Source: Linanthus parryae
Taxonomy: Eukaryota; Streptophyta; Magnoliopsida; Ericales; Polemoniaceae
Length of the DNA: 64,000 nucleotides
NCBI GenBank assembly: GCA_023055425.1
Contig: JALGPY010000006.1
Span: 73,874,127 to 73,938,126 of the forward strand
Direction of reading: 5' to 3'
Position numbers and translations under genes: made by a program. The notes beneath the pieces were generated by a model, which did no database searches, was not told where the DNA came from, and saw only the letters and a program-made list of their open reading frames with translations. Below are positions 1 to 12,164 of the stretch, in pieces. Every line of letters begins with the position of its first letter. Within the stretch, counting starts at the first letter, position 1.

Positions 1-81
1 AGATTTAACACTTTTAACTGAACGATACCCATATATGTTTAATATTCTATTTTACATAATATCTTCCAAAACCATTCCCAG

Positions 82-3000
82 GTTGAGCAAATGCATAAAA
101 TTTTCAAGCTTTGTGGATCACCTTCTGAAGAGTATTGGAGGAGATCAAAACTGCCGCATGCTACAAGTTTCAAACCCAGTCATCCTTACAAGCGTCGTGT
201 TTCTGAAGCATTCAAGGATTTCCCTTCTTCAGCTTTGGATCTTATTAACGTCCTCCTTGCAGTTGAACCAGAGCAGCGTGGTACTGCTGCTTCTGCGCTT
301 AAGAGTGAGGTAAACTTTTTGAATTTGATTTCTCTGATGTTTTGGCAGCCACTAGAATTTGATTTTACCTTTCATCTTCAAATTTTTCATGCAACCAAAC
401 AAATATGCTGAGAGGCCGAATTCGCAAATGTCCAATCAAATTATCAATGGAGCAAAAATATCTATGTAATTTATAGTTCAGCTGGAAATCCTGGCATCCT
501 CAATATTAGTACTCTGGGTAAGGATCACTAGGGACGAGGAATTCTAAAACTAGCGACTTTTATTTATTGTATGATACTCTTCAGAGAAAGAGAGACGGGA
601 AAGAGGCTTTTACTGGTTTTTATATAGTATAGTTTCTTAAGAAATTTTGGATTAACTTCCATTAAATGTATCTTTCAATTTTTTAAAAATTAAAGTAACT
701 GTACATTCTTATTTATCCGTTTTGAACCTTTGGGCTCTGACATGTTGATAGAAACAGAGAACTAAACTGTCCGTATGGAGTGGACAAGCCACCCAATTAC
801 TCAGAAAAATATTAGACAAATATTCAGTACATAGCATTGGATAATTCTGGAAACATATTTAAGGAAAACACAGGAAATAACTGCTAGGTAACCGCTAGGT
901 AACAGAGAACTAAACTGTCCGTATGGAGTGGACAAGCCACCCAATTACTCAGAAAAATATTAGACAAATATTCAGTACATATCATTGGATAATTCTGGAA
1001 ACATATTTAAGGAAAACACAGGAAATAACTGCTAGGTAACCGCTAGGTAACAGCTAGATAACTGCCTACTGGCTAATAACTTGTCTAAACGCCTGGATGG
1101 ACTGGATGAGTGCCACATGTACGTCTCCTGGAATACATTCCTATCACATGTTCTGTAAGCAATAAGCATGCCTAATCCTTGATTGCTGGTTCTAGTTAGG
1201 AATGATTGAGGTATGAATTACATACAGGCTAAACGATTATTTCCTGAAACAATCGCAAGTCTTTTTAGACAGAAACAAATGGCATTTTTCTTTTCTTTTT
1301 TCAGTTTGCCTCCTGCATCTTGTAAAATTGCTTGGTCTCAACAGTACTTGTTTGTTGGATGAGAGCTTTCTGAGGCGATACATAGGCCTTGTGTCCTGAA
1401 CTTGCTTCTAGCTGAAATTTACTACATGAGTATAGTAGTAGCTCCCATTTGAGGATGCAATTTATATAGTATTTGTTATCATCAGAGAAAACTTGGCAAT
1501 AGCTAATTTGGTTCTCTTTCAGTTCTTCACTACAAAGCCTCTTCCATGTGATCCTTCTAGCTTACCAAAATACCCTCCAAGCAAGGAGTTTGACGTGAAG
1601 ATCCGGGAGGAAGAAACACGAAGGTAAGCTATCTTAGGCATTGAACTTCTTACAGCATTACCATTTGAAAAAAAAAAAAAAAAAAACACACACACAATTT
1701 TGAGCGTTTGAGTAGGTGCCCTTGACTGGTTTAATAGCAGACTTGATAGATATCCTACAAAGTCGAGAGGGACTGTTTGGATTTGATAAATATGCATTGA
1801 GAATCATAGAACTGGACTTATCTGTGCTTCCAACAAATTCGAATGCTTTTAGTGAAATTGTTTGATTCGTGGATCTGAAAAGAATTTCTTAGAGGTGACA
1901 ACCTGACGCATTAAAGATTAATGTGTTATTGAGGTTATAATAAGTTGTATGCAAGTTTATCTACAACTTACCAATGTAAGGAAACCAACATGGCTGCAAA
2001 ATTGCTGAAGTTCCCAAGAAGTTGCTAATGTTCCCGAGTTAGAGCTAAACATGTAGCTGAAGGTCAGAATCCATTATGAACAACCACTAATATCTTAGGA
2101 CTTTTGCGTTATGTCGTGCCAAATTATACTCAAAGTTTAAGTCCTTTGCTGGAGCTCAAGCTTAGGTCTCCCAACAAGACTATCCTTAATGATATGACCA
2201 ACTTTTGTTATGCAAATTTTGGAACATTATACTATAATGAGTCATATTTTAACAAAACAGTATACAACAAGGTATGCACTTTCTCGACCAAAAAGGTCTC
2301 TCTGAGTGTTTAGTACCCTAGATGGTGCTTTTACTCTATTTCATCTCTTATCCGAGGCATCATTTATTCATTTTCTAATTTTATTATAGGAAAAAAGCTG
2401 AATCTGTGATAGGCCGAGTTGCTGAATCAGGAAGAAGGGGTCAAAGAGAATTCAAAGAATTGCATTCACCTGAATTTGATGACAAGGAACAGGTCTCTTC
2501 ACAGGAGTTCTGCTTGAGATGTATCTTTTCCTTTTATATTTTGATATTTTATGCGACAACTTCATGGCTAATTTTAAGAATACAGGGACAGGCGAATGCT
2601 AAAAGTATCAGTTTGAGATTCAATCTCCGAGAAGATGGTGTGTCAAGATTTACAATTGACCCACCCAGAGAACATGGCAAGGGAATCTCACACTCCAGTT
2701 CAACGGTTCATCCTCATCATGTGAGGAGGAGAGTTGGCTCCTCAGGAAGCGGGTTAGAAATTAGGAGACAGTCATCTCAAATGCCTCAGCAAGCAGCAGC
2801 CTCATCCACTTATATGACAAACAAAAAGATACACACAAAGGAATCTACGGTATGTTCCTACCTAAATATATAAAGAGGAGAGCCTATTCTATTTCAAGTC
2901 TCCAATTTTAGTAAAAACAAAAGAGCTGAATCATCTGTGTTGACTACTTGAACTGTTCATCTTTCTTTCATTTTCATCACTGCAGAGTGCTACTTCTCCA

Positions 3001-3843
3001 TGTCAGATGTCTGGCAGTTCTTTCATACTTATGTCATTGAATTGAAAGGCAAAAATACGAGACTCTGTCCCTTTGTCAGCACATTTTCTCACACTTACTC
3101 AACGCAACCCTAATCTGGGGTCACTTCACCATATTGACATACTCAAACATTCTTAGAATCTGATTTATGTAAGACTATATATTGTGGTGGTTTCTTTTGA
3201 TTTGTTGACCATCAAATTTCTCATTTTATTCCCTCAATATACTATGTATTTTTATACTGGTTAGTATATTTTAAGCTTCGTGTCTTCTTTATAAAGACGG
3301 GGTAGAGCCTATATTAGTCTTCATTTGCAACCCAATTTTGAGAAGAAAGATGCAGAAATTTCCCTCATGGTCTCCATGTAAGCAAAACTTGTACGGATTT
3401 TTGTCTTCTCTTTCTATATTTTGTTCCCTCATCATCCATCCGCAAATATTGGTGCTCCAAATGGAGAGTTAAGAACAACTAGCTGGAACAGATGCTAGTG
3501 TCTAGTGTCTTCTTGTTTACCTAGCCAAACGATATCAAAGACTTTGTAAAACAAATATGGCGTCTTGATTTGCCGATGATGACACATAACTTCCATTTTT
3601 ATCGTTTCATTTTTATGTTTGTGGTGTCTAATAAAATTTGTATTGCCTTCTGTTTGAATACAGGGTTATGTCCCGCAGAAAAGCAGAATCCATTATTCAG
3701 GACCTCTGGTGCCTGGTGGGAACATAGACGACATGCTCAAGGAGCACGAGAGACAGATCCAAGAAGCAGTCCGCAAATCACGTCTTGACAAGGCAAGGAC
3801 CAAGAAAAACTATTACGATGGTCGTTCACAGATTTATGTGTAG
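82..3843 (+). CDS. CDK-like Ser/Thr protein kinase, C-terminal part (5' end outside window)
   Basis: Five exons with GT-AG introns can be read: 82-309, 1523-1623, 2390-2492, 2586-2849 and 3664-3843 (TAG stop). Phases agree at every junction; the codon split after 1623 is completed at 2390. Exon 82-309 encodes the end of the kinase domain, including the segment HKIFKLCGSPSEEYW and the last-helix region (LLAVEPEQRGTA). The later exons encode a basic, Ser-rich tail ending near GPLVPGGNIDDMLKEHERQI and SQIYV. These stretches are hallmarks of the plant CDK-like family typified by At1g54610 and IBS1 (At1g18670). Family members phosphorylate Ser/Thr; IBS1 is linked to defence priming, but a role for this copy is not shown. 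The ATP-binding loop and catalytic HRD/DFG motifs lie upstream of the window. Retention of the small intron 2493-2585 stays open in frame, so it could be an alternative isoform. The pair with the DUF179 gene recalls At1g33770/At1g33780. Confidence 0.9.
753..1048. repeat. 148-bp tandem duplication inside a kinase intron
   Basis: Two head-to-tail copies, 753-900 and 901-1048. I see one substitution (tagcattgg against tatcattgg). Each copy ends in a short sub-repeat of the type GCTAGGTAAC, which continues a little beyond the second copy. The array lies within the intron 310-1522, so it does not touch coding sequence. Confidence 0.9.
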
Positions 3844-4321
3844 AATTAAGTAACCACAGAACAGCCCTTTTAAGCTAGGGAAGACATCGGATTGCTTTCT
3901 CCCAAGGGAAAAAAGGACAGCAACTCCAAGGATACGACTCGAAAGCTTCCAGATTTCCATTCTCAAGTTTCTGTCGAGTTGACATGAGATGCCCTCATCA
4001 TCTCCTAATATTTTCATCTTAGGTTACAGATTAATTCACATATAGAGATAGGATCTTCATTCCTAGTCACGCTTCCAGTGATTGTGGTGTAAATCCAGAA
4101 TTCTTCTGTTGTGTCCTATTTTTAGCTAAATTTGAATCCGGTGCTTGACTCTTAACTGAATATATGTATTCTATAGTTCTGATTTATGGATGAAGTTTTT
4201 CGTAATAGAATCTGCATCATTTCCATGATTGTTTTCTGTGAGGAGCTTGGTCTATCGCATTCATATACTTACAAGAATGAATGTGTAATTTGGCTGAGCT
4301 GGTGTCAGACAGGAACGCTAA
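3844..4321. other. Kinase 3' UTR and intergenic sequence
   Basis: Sequence downstream of the kinase stop codon. It should hold the 3' UTR. It is AT-rich with no further ORF or recognisable repeat until the terminal-inverted-repeat element at 4322. Confidence 0.5.
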
Positions 4322-5046
4322 TAGCCTGTCTGGTATCCGTTTTAAAAAAAAAAAGCAAAAAGCCAAAAACAGTGAAACAAATGCTCAAAAAACATTTTTA
4401 AGAACAAAATCAGAGAGTTGTTTGGTATGTGTTCAAAAACACTGTATAAAATATGCGGAACTTTTGACAGAAAACCCCTTGCAGTATCGTCTCGCTGACA
4501 TTTAACTACCAGCAATATTGATTTTGTCAGAAAACCCCTCTGCAGTTTCACTAAAACTGCTGGTAGCTAAGTGTTGGTAAATGTGAAACTGTAGGGGTTT
4601 TTTTTAGATTTGTCGGGGAGGGGGGGGGGGGGGGGGGTGTTTCTGTTAGACCTAAGTGTCGCAATTTTACGAACTGCAAAGACGATAAGTGGTAAAACTA
4701 ATACTGCATGTAGCTAGTGTCAGTGAGGCGAAACCGCGAGGTGATTTTCTGTCAAAAGTTCTTATATATATATAATAAACGTGACAACACTAAAAAAAAT
4801 CAATGTTAATTTGCTCCAACACCATTTTGTACACAGAGCAACATAAAATTTGTTGTTTTATGAATTTAATTAGAGTTGGAAGTTATTTAACAACCAAAAG
4901 AATTCTAGAAAAAAACAACCAAAATCACGAAAAAACATCAAAACTGGTTTTTAAACAAGTGTTTTCAGACCAAAAACCGACACTGTTTGTTGAAAAACAG
5001 TGTTTTTAAACTGATTCGTTTAAAAATAGGGATACCAAACAGGCGC
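4322..5046. mobile_element. Non-autonomous TIR transposon (PIF/Harbinger- or hAT-like), 725 bp
   Basis: The ends form a 17-bp imperfect inverted repeat: left TAGCCTGTCTGGTATCC, right end reverse-complemented GCGCCTGTTTGGTATCC (3 mismatches). It is flanked by TAA at 4319-4321 and 5047-5049, which suits a 3-bp PIF/Harbinger target duplication; the terminus also resembles hAT-type MITEs. Inside, 4461-4500 and about 4718-4763 form a second, inner inverted repeat (GAACTTTTGACAGAAAA arms), and there is a G17 run at 4621-4637. No transposase ORF is present. Confidence 0.6.
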
Positions 5047-5049
5047 TAA

Positions 5050-5432
5050 GGTACATGGGTTGTTAGCAACAAAATAAGTTAAAACAAGTTCCAGTGTTCA
5101 CAACCTGCTTCTGACATGAGTTCACAACCTTGATTCTTCCATGAAATGTAAGTAAAACAAGATCTCATAGAGCTTTTCGTAGTAGAAGGCCATTCTGAAT
5201 CATGGAGCTTTCCCTAGTCCAATCCAAAAAAAGAAGAAAAATCTACATAAACCGGCTAATAACAAGCAGACTTTCAAATTACGAGAGCTCAATTACGCAC
5301 AATGAGAGTTTGTAACATTGGAAAGCGTGATTTACAGACTCCATGTCTCTGCGGACTTTATGTACATTTAAGTTGACACGCACTGACACTCCTATGTAGG
5401 TTTTCTAAATGAATTTGGCCCCCCAGAAACAG
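5050..5432 (-). other. 3' UTR/downstream region of the DUF179 gene
   Basis: Between the TIR element and the DUF179 stop codon. It presumably carries the 3' UTR of the minus-strand gene. No repeat or coding signal is seen. Confidence 0.4.
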
Positions 5433-8026
5433 CTAAATGTCTTGCTTAGGCTTCCGGCTAAGTTCTGAGTAATGACCACCCATCAGCTGCAGAATCTCTT
5501 CCCACAAGCCTTCCGAAGAAGTGTTTGCAGAGCCCTCAAATATCAAGTTCTCACTGCATGCTGCGATATACCAATAATCTGACTCTATTTCCTCTCTCAA
5601 CTGATCTAGTTGCCACCCAGCATACCCAACAAAGAACTTGAAATCTTGAGGCTTCAGCAAACCTTTCTTCACCAAGTGTGCGGCTTCATTTAAGCTGTTT
5701 CGAGCACCAAAACACACGCCGGGTATCACTTCTGAAAAGCCTGTAGGTGGTTGTTTTTCTCCCATTTTTGACAGAAACATGCTTGCCTCGAGGGGTCCGC
5801 CAAAATGCAGCGGACAATTGGAAAATGTGGTTGCCAGATCAGGATTGGTTGGCTTCATGTCTCGAATCTTCTTGTGAAGAGGACGGTTTATGACAATTCC
5901 AAATGGGCCCTCTTGAGGGTGCCTGGTTCCAGTTCTAAGAAGGAGAACAACTGTCCTCTCAAATGTCCGAACTCCATCAAGCTTTTCTGTGGCAACAAGA
6001 AGGCAGCCAGTCTCAGGTGACGAGATTGGGTGTGCCCACTTTAGACCTAAAGGCTTCGACTCACGATGAACCATATCTTGGTGGTGTGAACCAGCTTCAG
6101 CCTGGTACAAAAGGAAAGTAGGGTGCATGTCATTTAAAAGATGGATTTCATCCGCATAAGGGTCAAGGAAATGTGTAATCAAGTCAGTATCTGTTAGAAA
6201 AGAAAGGATATACAGGTTCAAGATTGATCTTAAAATATATCAGATTGCGCCAACATGATTAGACCTCCATTTTTTTCTATATCAAAGCAAAGATTCGGCA
6301 AACCTCAACACTGATTAAGTAACTCCATGTATCATTAAATTTTCTGTGTACATTACTTTCTTTAATTTTTTATCTTTGAATAGTGGCATTGCGTCCACCC
6401 ACTGCTCGTTCATAGCAATCGATACGGACAAACAGTGATAAGACAATAAAAGGCCCCACTGTAATTGATGGTGACTTTCCAGTTGATGAATGTTTGTTAT
6501 CGGAGATAATTTTGTTTGCTCTAAGAGCAAATGATGTGGATTTGCTCTAACCATACAGCACAGGACTCAGGAGGAAAGAGAATGAGTGGCAGACAAAAGA
6601 AATTGGCTTCCTACATGTTCCTGACGTGTCCTGTGATGTATTGCTTAGAGCACCATGTCATATTTGCTCTTGTTATCGAGTCTCTATGGGTGAGTTTTGT
6701 ATGACTTATAAGCAGCTCATAATCCAGTTTGGATTTTAAGTTGAAGCCAGCTTATAATTTGTGTTTGGTATGGACTTATAAGCTGATAATTTGGATTTGG
6801 ACATCAAATTTTCTAGTGTAAAAATGAGTTGTAGAAAATGTTGAGTTTTTTTTTACTTCTCTTAAACTTTTTCAATGCATAAACTTTTTCAACAAGCGCA
6901 CCCATCTTTTTTCTTCTACTTTTTGTCAGACTTTTTTGACATAAGTAGCTTATAAGGGTAAGCTAGTTTGCCAAACCTATACTGCCAATGATCTCTCAAA
7001 CAAAGATTTACTGTTCGGTATTGGCTTAGTTGGATTGATCATTGACCTTAAGTCAAGGTTGTGTCAAGATGAAGGTAAGCTAGTTTGCATTCCACATTGA
7101 TGGACGTTCAATGTAAATTTCGACATCTATGTGCACTGTGCAGTCTCTTTCATGATGTTACACGATAAACACAATAAATAATGTTACAAAATAAGTTAAC
7201 GGTACCTTCTCATTCTCTAGTAGAGCTGCTCTGAACTCTCTCCAGTTCATCTCTTTACGATGGGACTTCTGGGAAGTAGTATCGTCAGATCTGTTGTTTC
7301 CAGAGGAAGAATTGTTACCTTCTGCACTATCTCCTGGAATTGACTGATCACCTTTCCCTGGAATTAGATGTCTATTAAACACAAAATCCACAAGACTGGA
7401 GCAATAATGCTGAGAGGGAAGTTCCATTTTGTAGCACTTAAAGAACCACCAAGGATAAAGACTATTCAGAAGAACCAGCTCCAAACACAATGAATAAGCA
7501 TAAAGTAAATCGCATAACAAAAGACTTCTAAATAAATGTGCATATAAATGTCTTCATAACGAGATTTACTAACCAGAGTTTGTTCACATTTGTAGACAAA
7601 GTTTTGGGGAACCGCACAAACCATAAAGTAGCATAGGGTAATAAATCGCACCCTAGAAGCGAACTTTCCCCACAAACGCAACTCAAGCACAATTAAATCC
7701 AGAGCATCAAGACAATAATGAAAATAAATTGACGGGCACAAAATTTAACGTGGAAACCATTCACGAGGAAATGGGAAACCACAGAGCCAAGACCAGTCTC
7801 AAAACTTCTACTATCAGCAAATTAGTAGTAGAATTACACAATACTCATCTCTAGCAAGAAACAGAATCAGCAAATCATCAAGAAAAACACTTTCATGGAT
7901 CACATAAACATCTATATAACAATCAAGGACAAACCAAGCTGGGTGATTTAACAATTGCTCCTGAAAATTGATCTCAGTTGGAGATGATTTCATCACCGGG
8001 AATCGATGGTGATGTGGTGTTCCCAA

Positions 8027-8074
<48 letters not shown>

Positions 8075-10703
8075 GAGTCACTGACGCTCACTGAGAAAAT
8101 CACGTCCGTAAACTCACACCAAGTTTGTGCACACCCTTGACCACAGCTGGACAGCTCAATTTCAAATTCCTTTTGTTTTTATTTTCTTCTAATATTACCT
8201 CATAAGCTTTTATTCAGTGTTAGCGAGTCCACCACATGCTGCCTGCAGACCATACAACCATTCTCCCCCGTCAACCTAATATGAGAGACTCAATACCCGA
8301 GACTCTCCTGCCAGTTTCAAGCTTCACCAAACGTACCGACTTAGTAGTCATATCACCACCATTATCATCAATGTGAATATTCCTGAGTTTAACCGACTTC
8401 CCATCAAACAACACATCTCTAATCGAGTGATCTATCACATCTATGTGCTTGATCTCGAGTGAAAAGTCTAATTCTTGCTGAGACTGATAGCACTCTGACT
8501 ATCACAGTAAAGGCTACACATGTCTTTAAACCCAGTTCTTGAAACACTTATATAAAGCGGATACTTGCAGGCTTCTGTAGCTGCAATAAAACATCGCTCC
8601 CCCAGTATAAGTGTTCAAGTACCACAGATGTCTACCTTAGTAGGTCTTGCAGATGCCATGATGATGCAGATGCAAAGAAGCATAAGAAAATGGGGAAAAA
8701 TGTAAACCAATGTGCAACAACTGAATACTTCGAGAAGTTTGACAAACTCTTTAAGAGGTTGTAACCATATAATAGCCATTTCTCATAGTAAATAAAACCA
8801 CTACAATTTTGCCTCCAAATAAGTCACAGAATTTACTGTCAATCCAGTGACATTAAGGGTGTAAGAACAATAATTATAGGCCAAACCAAACTTCTTGCAT
8901 CATGAAGTGTCAAAGATTGTGTACTTGTTCAGAACTAATAACCGCCTAAAATTTACTTGCAAAAGATGAGCCTTAAAATTGGCTTCAGCTTCACAAACTA
9001 CCAAAAGGACGCCTGAGTACATAATATAGTACAACAAATCACCCCTGAATCATCTTTCTACTCGTGAATCAACTACTCTATAATACCGGGTGATGAATCC
9101 CAAAACACGGAAGTAGTGGTCTAGCTGTTGACGTGTCACAGAACTCCAAAGTAACCTAGAAGACATAATGGAACTAGGTCCTGACTTCTTCCATTCACCA
9201 CCTATTACGGATGACGATACACAATATTTTGAAGCCTGAAAATGTGCAATGCATTAAAGTTGTTAACTTTCATTCAATACCACACCAACTAGGTATAAGA
9301 AGAGCCAATACTTTGGAACCTAACCTATGATTCAGTACATTTTGGGTGTTGAGACCGAAGGTTGGCTCGTAAGGAGGCCAAAGTATAAGCTTTTATTAAC
9401 TGCCTATATCTTCCAAGAAAACTAAAGAAACTAAGATTGCAAATCAAATAAAGTTTAGGTTGCCATTAATTTTGAGAAGAAAGGTAACCTTAACCTTAGC
9501 ATTCATATTAAGAAAGTCGCGAGGTATAGAAATTCCCGCAGGGGAAAGCTGCCTACCGAGCTTACCTTTCTTCTCAAAATTAATCGCGACCCTTTAGTTA
9601 ATTTGTAATTTTATTTTCTTTAGTTTTCTTGGTACCTTGTACGGAGAAAAAAAAAACTTAAACTTGGTAGTTACTTAGGTTGTGTAACAAGTCCACTTGC
9701 TCAGACCTTGTAACACCTGTGTTTAGAACAAAGAAGCAAAAAAGCTTCGACTGTGTACTAACACTTCAACACATGGAAGTTCAAGAACAATGCACCTGGA
9801 AGTCGAAGAACAATGCACGGCCATAAAATGTAGATGAAGTAATCGGGACCTAACACAATGGCTAAACAATTGAATAGAACCTCTAACTTAGAGATGAGGA
9901 GACTGGAAGCCACATCTATTAACAATCACTCCCAACTTCAAATGGTGCCTAGAAAGTACCCTCATACGTCTCCAACTACCGTCAGATTTCTAAGATACGC
10001 AAACCCAATCCATAATGTAAAAATGACATCCATGGAACGCTTAGCTTATCATGCATACAAGAATTGATCATTGTGCAAACACGACAATTGAATCTACTAC
10101 TGACAGATCTTACGTCGAATGTAGCTATCATACAGAGACTGAATTGATTTATAATAGGGCGGAGTAAGCTTCAGAAAGTCGTGAACTAAACCTTGCATAT
10201 CACTAAAATCAAACAATTTTTGATAAATGTGTTCCTGACCTTGCCTTGTGATCCAACAAAAAGCCTGGTCAACAAAGTCTACCAGGTAAATAAACCAACA
10301 GGGCTTCTGGATCGTACAATCAATGGTCAAAGAACCCATTACAATCGATTTCTCACAAATTAGCAGCAACCCAAACACTGACTACAGTTGCTAAACGCCA
10401 ACGATCAAACACAATACAAACACAGAAAGTCAAAAAAATCGATAGGCAGAGAAGAGCAGTAATCGTACCAGAAGAAGACGAATTCGAACTGTCGCCGTGA
10501 TTCTTCTTCCCCATGGCTTTAACAACCATGGATTCGAACCTGGAGATGTTCCGTCTCAGGGATCTGATCTCGGAGTCAACCCCCCGGAACGAACCCATCT
10601 TGTTCCACGACATGAGTTTCTGATGAATAATTGGGTTTCTGAACAAAAGAGGACTCGGTGTTGTTGGGTGCGTGTTGCTGACATGTACAGCCCATAGATC
10701 CAT
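5433..10703 (-). CDS. DUF179 / UPF0301 (AlgH-like) protein, complete, 3 exons
   Basis: Minus-strand exons 10703-10469 (ATG, 78 codons plus one base), 7357-7206 and 6101-5433 (stop at 5435-5433) join in phase to 351 residues. Exon 3 carries the whole DUF179 domain: KWAHPISSPETGCLLVATEK, then GPFGIVINRPLHK, LHFGGPLEASMFL, FFVGYAGWQLDQLREEIE and an ILQLMGGHYSELS tail. All are strongly conserved in plant members. Exon 2 is Ser/Asn-rich and leads into MNWREFRAALLENEK. The N-terminal ~78 residues are basic and Ser-rich with few acidic residues at the start, so organelle targeting is possible but unproven. The biochemical function of the family is unknown; some plant members are labelled as putative electron transporters by annotation only. 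The exon 3 acceptor at 6102 was chosen because it keeps frame. An acceptor at 6191 gives an immediate in-frame stop when joined to exon 2. Confidence 0.88.
6690..6985. mobile_element. Possible decayed MITE in intron 2 of the DUF179 gene
   Basis: The segment contains repeated CTTATAAG motifs. Its edges read GTTTGGTATGGACTTATAAG on one side and, reverse-complemented, GTTTGGCAAACTAGCTTACC on the other. That composition is typical of hAT-type plant MITEs built from TTATAAGC repeats. Clean ends and a target duplication are not visible, so the boundaries are approximate. The rest of intron 2 (6102-7205) shows nothing else. Confidence 0.3.
8028..8072. repeat. (CA)n microsatellite in intron 1 of the DUF179 gene
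   Basis: An uninterrupted CA run of about 22 units within the 3.1-kb intron 7358-10468. It is non-coding. Confidence 0.95.
8255..8620 (-). pseudogene. Decayed Ty1/copia RNase H fragment inside intron 1
   Basis: Read on the minus strand, 8615-8270 shows broken copia RNase H motifs. These are FIAATEACKY, then CDSQSAISLSKN, then a degraded KHID-type stretch. It ends near a purine tract (GACGGGGGAGAATG) that resembles the polypurine tract before a 3' LTR. Several stops and frameshifts are present. It is an old insertion remnant in the same orientation as the host gene and unrelated to the young copia elements further right. Confidence 0.6.
9413..9632. repeat. Foldback (inverted repeat) with ~75-bp arms in intron 1
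   Basis: The left arm 9413-9488 pairs with the right arm 9562-9632 at roughly 85 percent identity. Both arm ends are perfect: CCAAGAAAACTAAAGAAA and ATTAATTTTGAGAAGAAAGG. The loop is about 73 bp. Transcribed within the DUF179 pre-mRNA it would fold into a long hairpin. It could be a foldback MITE or a small-RNA precursor. Confidence 0.75.
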
Positions 10704-10860
10704 CTTCACACACACAGACACTGTGATCACACAAACTATAACCCGCCGGAAAAGAGATCGGTAACGGAGGGTGGATGGCGGAAAGTGCTAAATAGATAAC
10801 CAGTGGGTGACTTTTGAAGGAGTCTCTGGGTAGATGAGTGAGAGAAGGAGACAAAAATTG
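10704..10860 (-). promoter_or_regulatory. 5' UTR and proximal promoter of the DUF179 gene
   Basis: On the minus strand this stretch is rich in CTCTCTC/TTCTC pyrimidine patches (about 10790-10860), a pattern common at plant transcription start regions. No clear TATA box was identified. An upstream ATG at 10730 lies in frame with the chosen start, so a slightly longer N-terminus cannot be excluded. Confidence 0.4.
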
Positions 10861-11614
10861 AGAGAGAAAGCGAAACGCAAACGAGGATTAAAAGATGAGA
10901 GAGAGAAGTGGCTGACTGGCTGTTGTTGTTGTTTATTAACTGCTGCTGTTATGGTGTGCGGGGAAGTGTGTAAGCGTGCGGATTCGCACGTGAGAGGGAA
11001 TGGAGAGGTCTGGTTGGCTGTGTGTGGAGCTCACGTTGCTATGGCATCTAGGGAAGAATTATTCTTATGTTGGGAAAAGCATATTATATGTCTCAATCGC
11101 CAAAAAAAAGTTTATACCATGCTCAATACTACGAATTCCAACACTAATAATTCATTCATAAATTATTACAACACTCTCAATCTCTTAAACATAAGCTAAA
11201 AGCAAACAAGCAGCTTTAGTGGTCGCTATAATGTAGTTTTAAGTCTTGATTTCTCAGTAACCGTGTTTACGTTGCCAGCTGAAAATGTTTTGTAAGTTCA
11301 AATACGAGTAAATAAGACCTACAACTACACTATCCACCACGTTGTCCAAGGCTTGTCGGCCTAAAAACCACTCATATTAATTGCCAAGCAAAAAGACAAT
11401 ATGGAACTCTTCTTCAATTGTCATATGGAACAAGGAACAATCTTATTCACAGATAATTAGGTATCATAATTCATGTATAAGTTAACAATATATGAGCAAT
11501 ATCCTATTCATAGAAGGTCATTTGTAATAACTCTTATTCTAGTCTAGGCGTGGAAATTTATTAATTGGTCGCAGTTAATTTATAATTAATTACTTTTATA
11601 AGCTCAAAAGCACG
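10861..11614. other. Intergenic sequence, nothing recognised
   Basis: Upstream flank of the DUF179 gene. Short open frames here have no family resemblance. No repeat ends or RNA genes are recognised before the copia LTR remnant begins. Confidence 0.4.
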
Positions 11615-12164
11615 GTAACATTGGTCACAGAGGTTTGTCATATCACTGACTATTCCTATTAGTTGGGTAGCATTGATATGTTGCTAGACACCGCTCAATG
11701 TTTGTAATTGTTACTGCCAATGTAGTAGGAACCTGCAGGGTCACACACCAAAAGAATACACTGGATGGAGATGTTATTTAGTTGGACTAATTAACAGAAA
11801 AATAATCAATGATCAAACTGCAACAACGTGCATATTTAGTTGGACTAAATAGCAAATTGGACTAAAACAAAAATCAATCTAAGTATGGATCGGATTAGTA
11901 GTGGGGCAGTTTTGTAATTAATAAAGAGTTATTAATTATAAAAGAAAAGTGCATCCCTAATTATTCATTAGATGAAATAATTAGAGCAAGGAAGAGACAG
12001 AGAGAGAGAGAGAGAGGCGCCTGCCCCTATACCCGACGGCACAAGAGAGTGTCGAACCCTCTTCTCCTCCTCCATTGTTTGCGCGCAAGCTTGATTGGAT
12101 CAAGCTCCTCGGTTGTTCCTCCTTCTTCTACACTGCTAGCACAAACAGTAGAGGGAGTTCTACT

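Noticed and set aside
3570..3788. Plus-strand frame starting upstream of the last kinase exon
   Set aside because: It is in a different frame from the kinase and overlaps intron plus exon; the spliced reading explains the conserved residues.
10834..11199. 121-codon plus-strand frame upstream of the DUF179 gene
   Set aside because: Starts in the GA-rich 5' UTR complement of DUF179 and shows low complexity and no recognisable domain.
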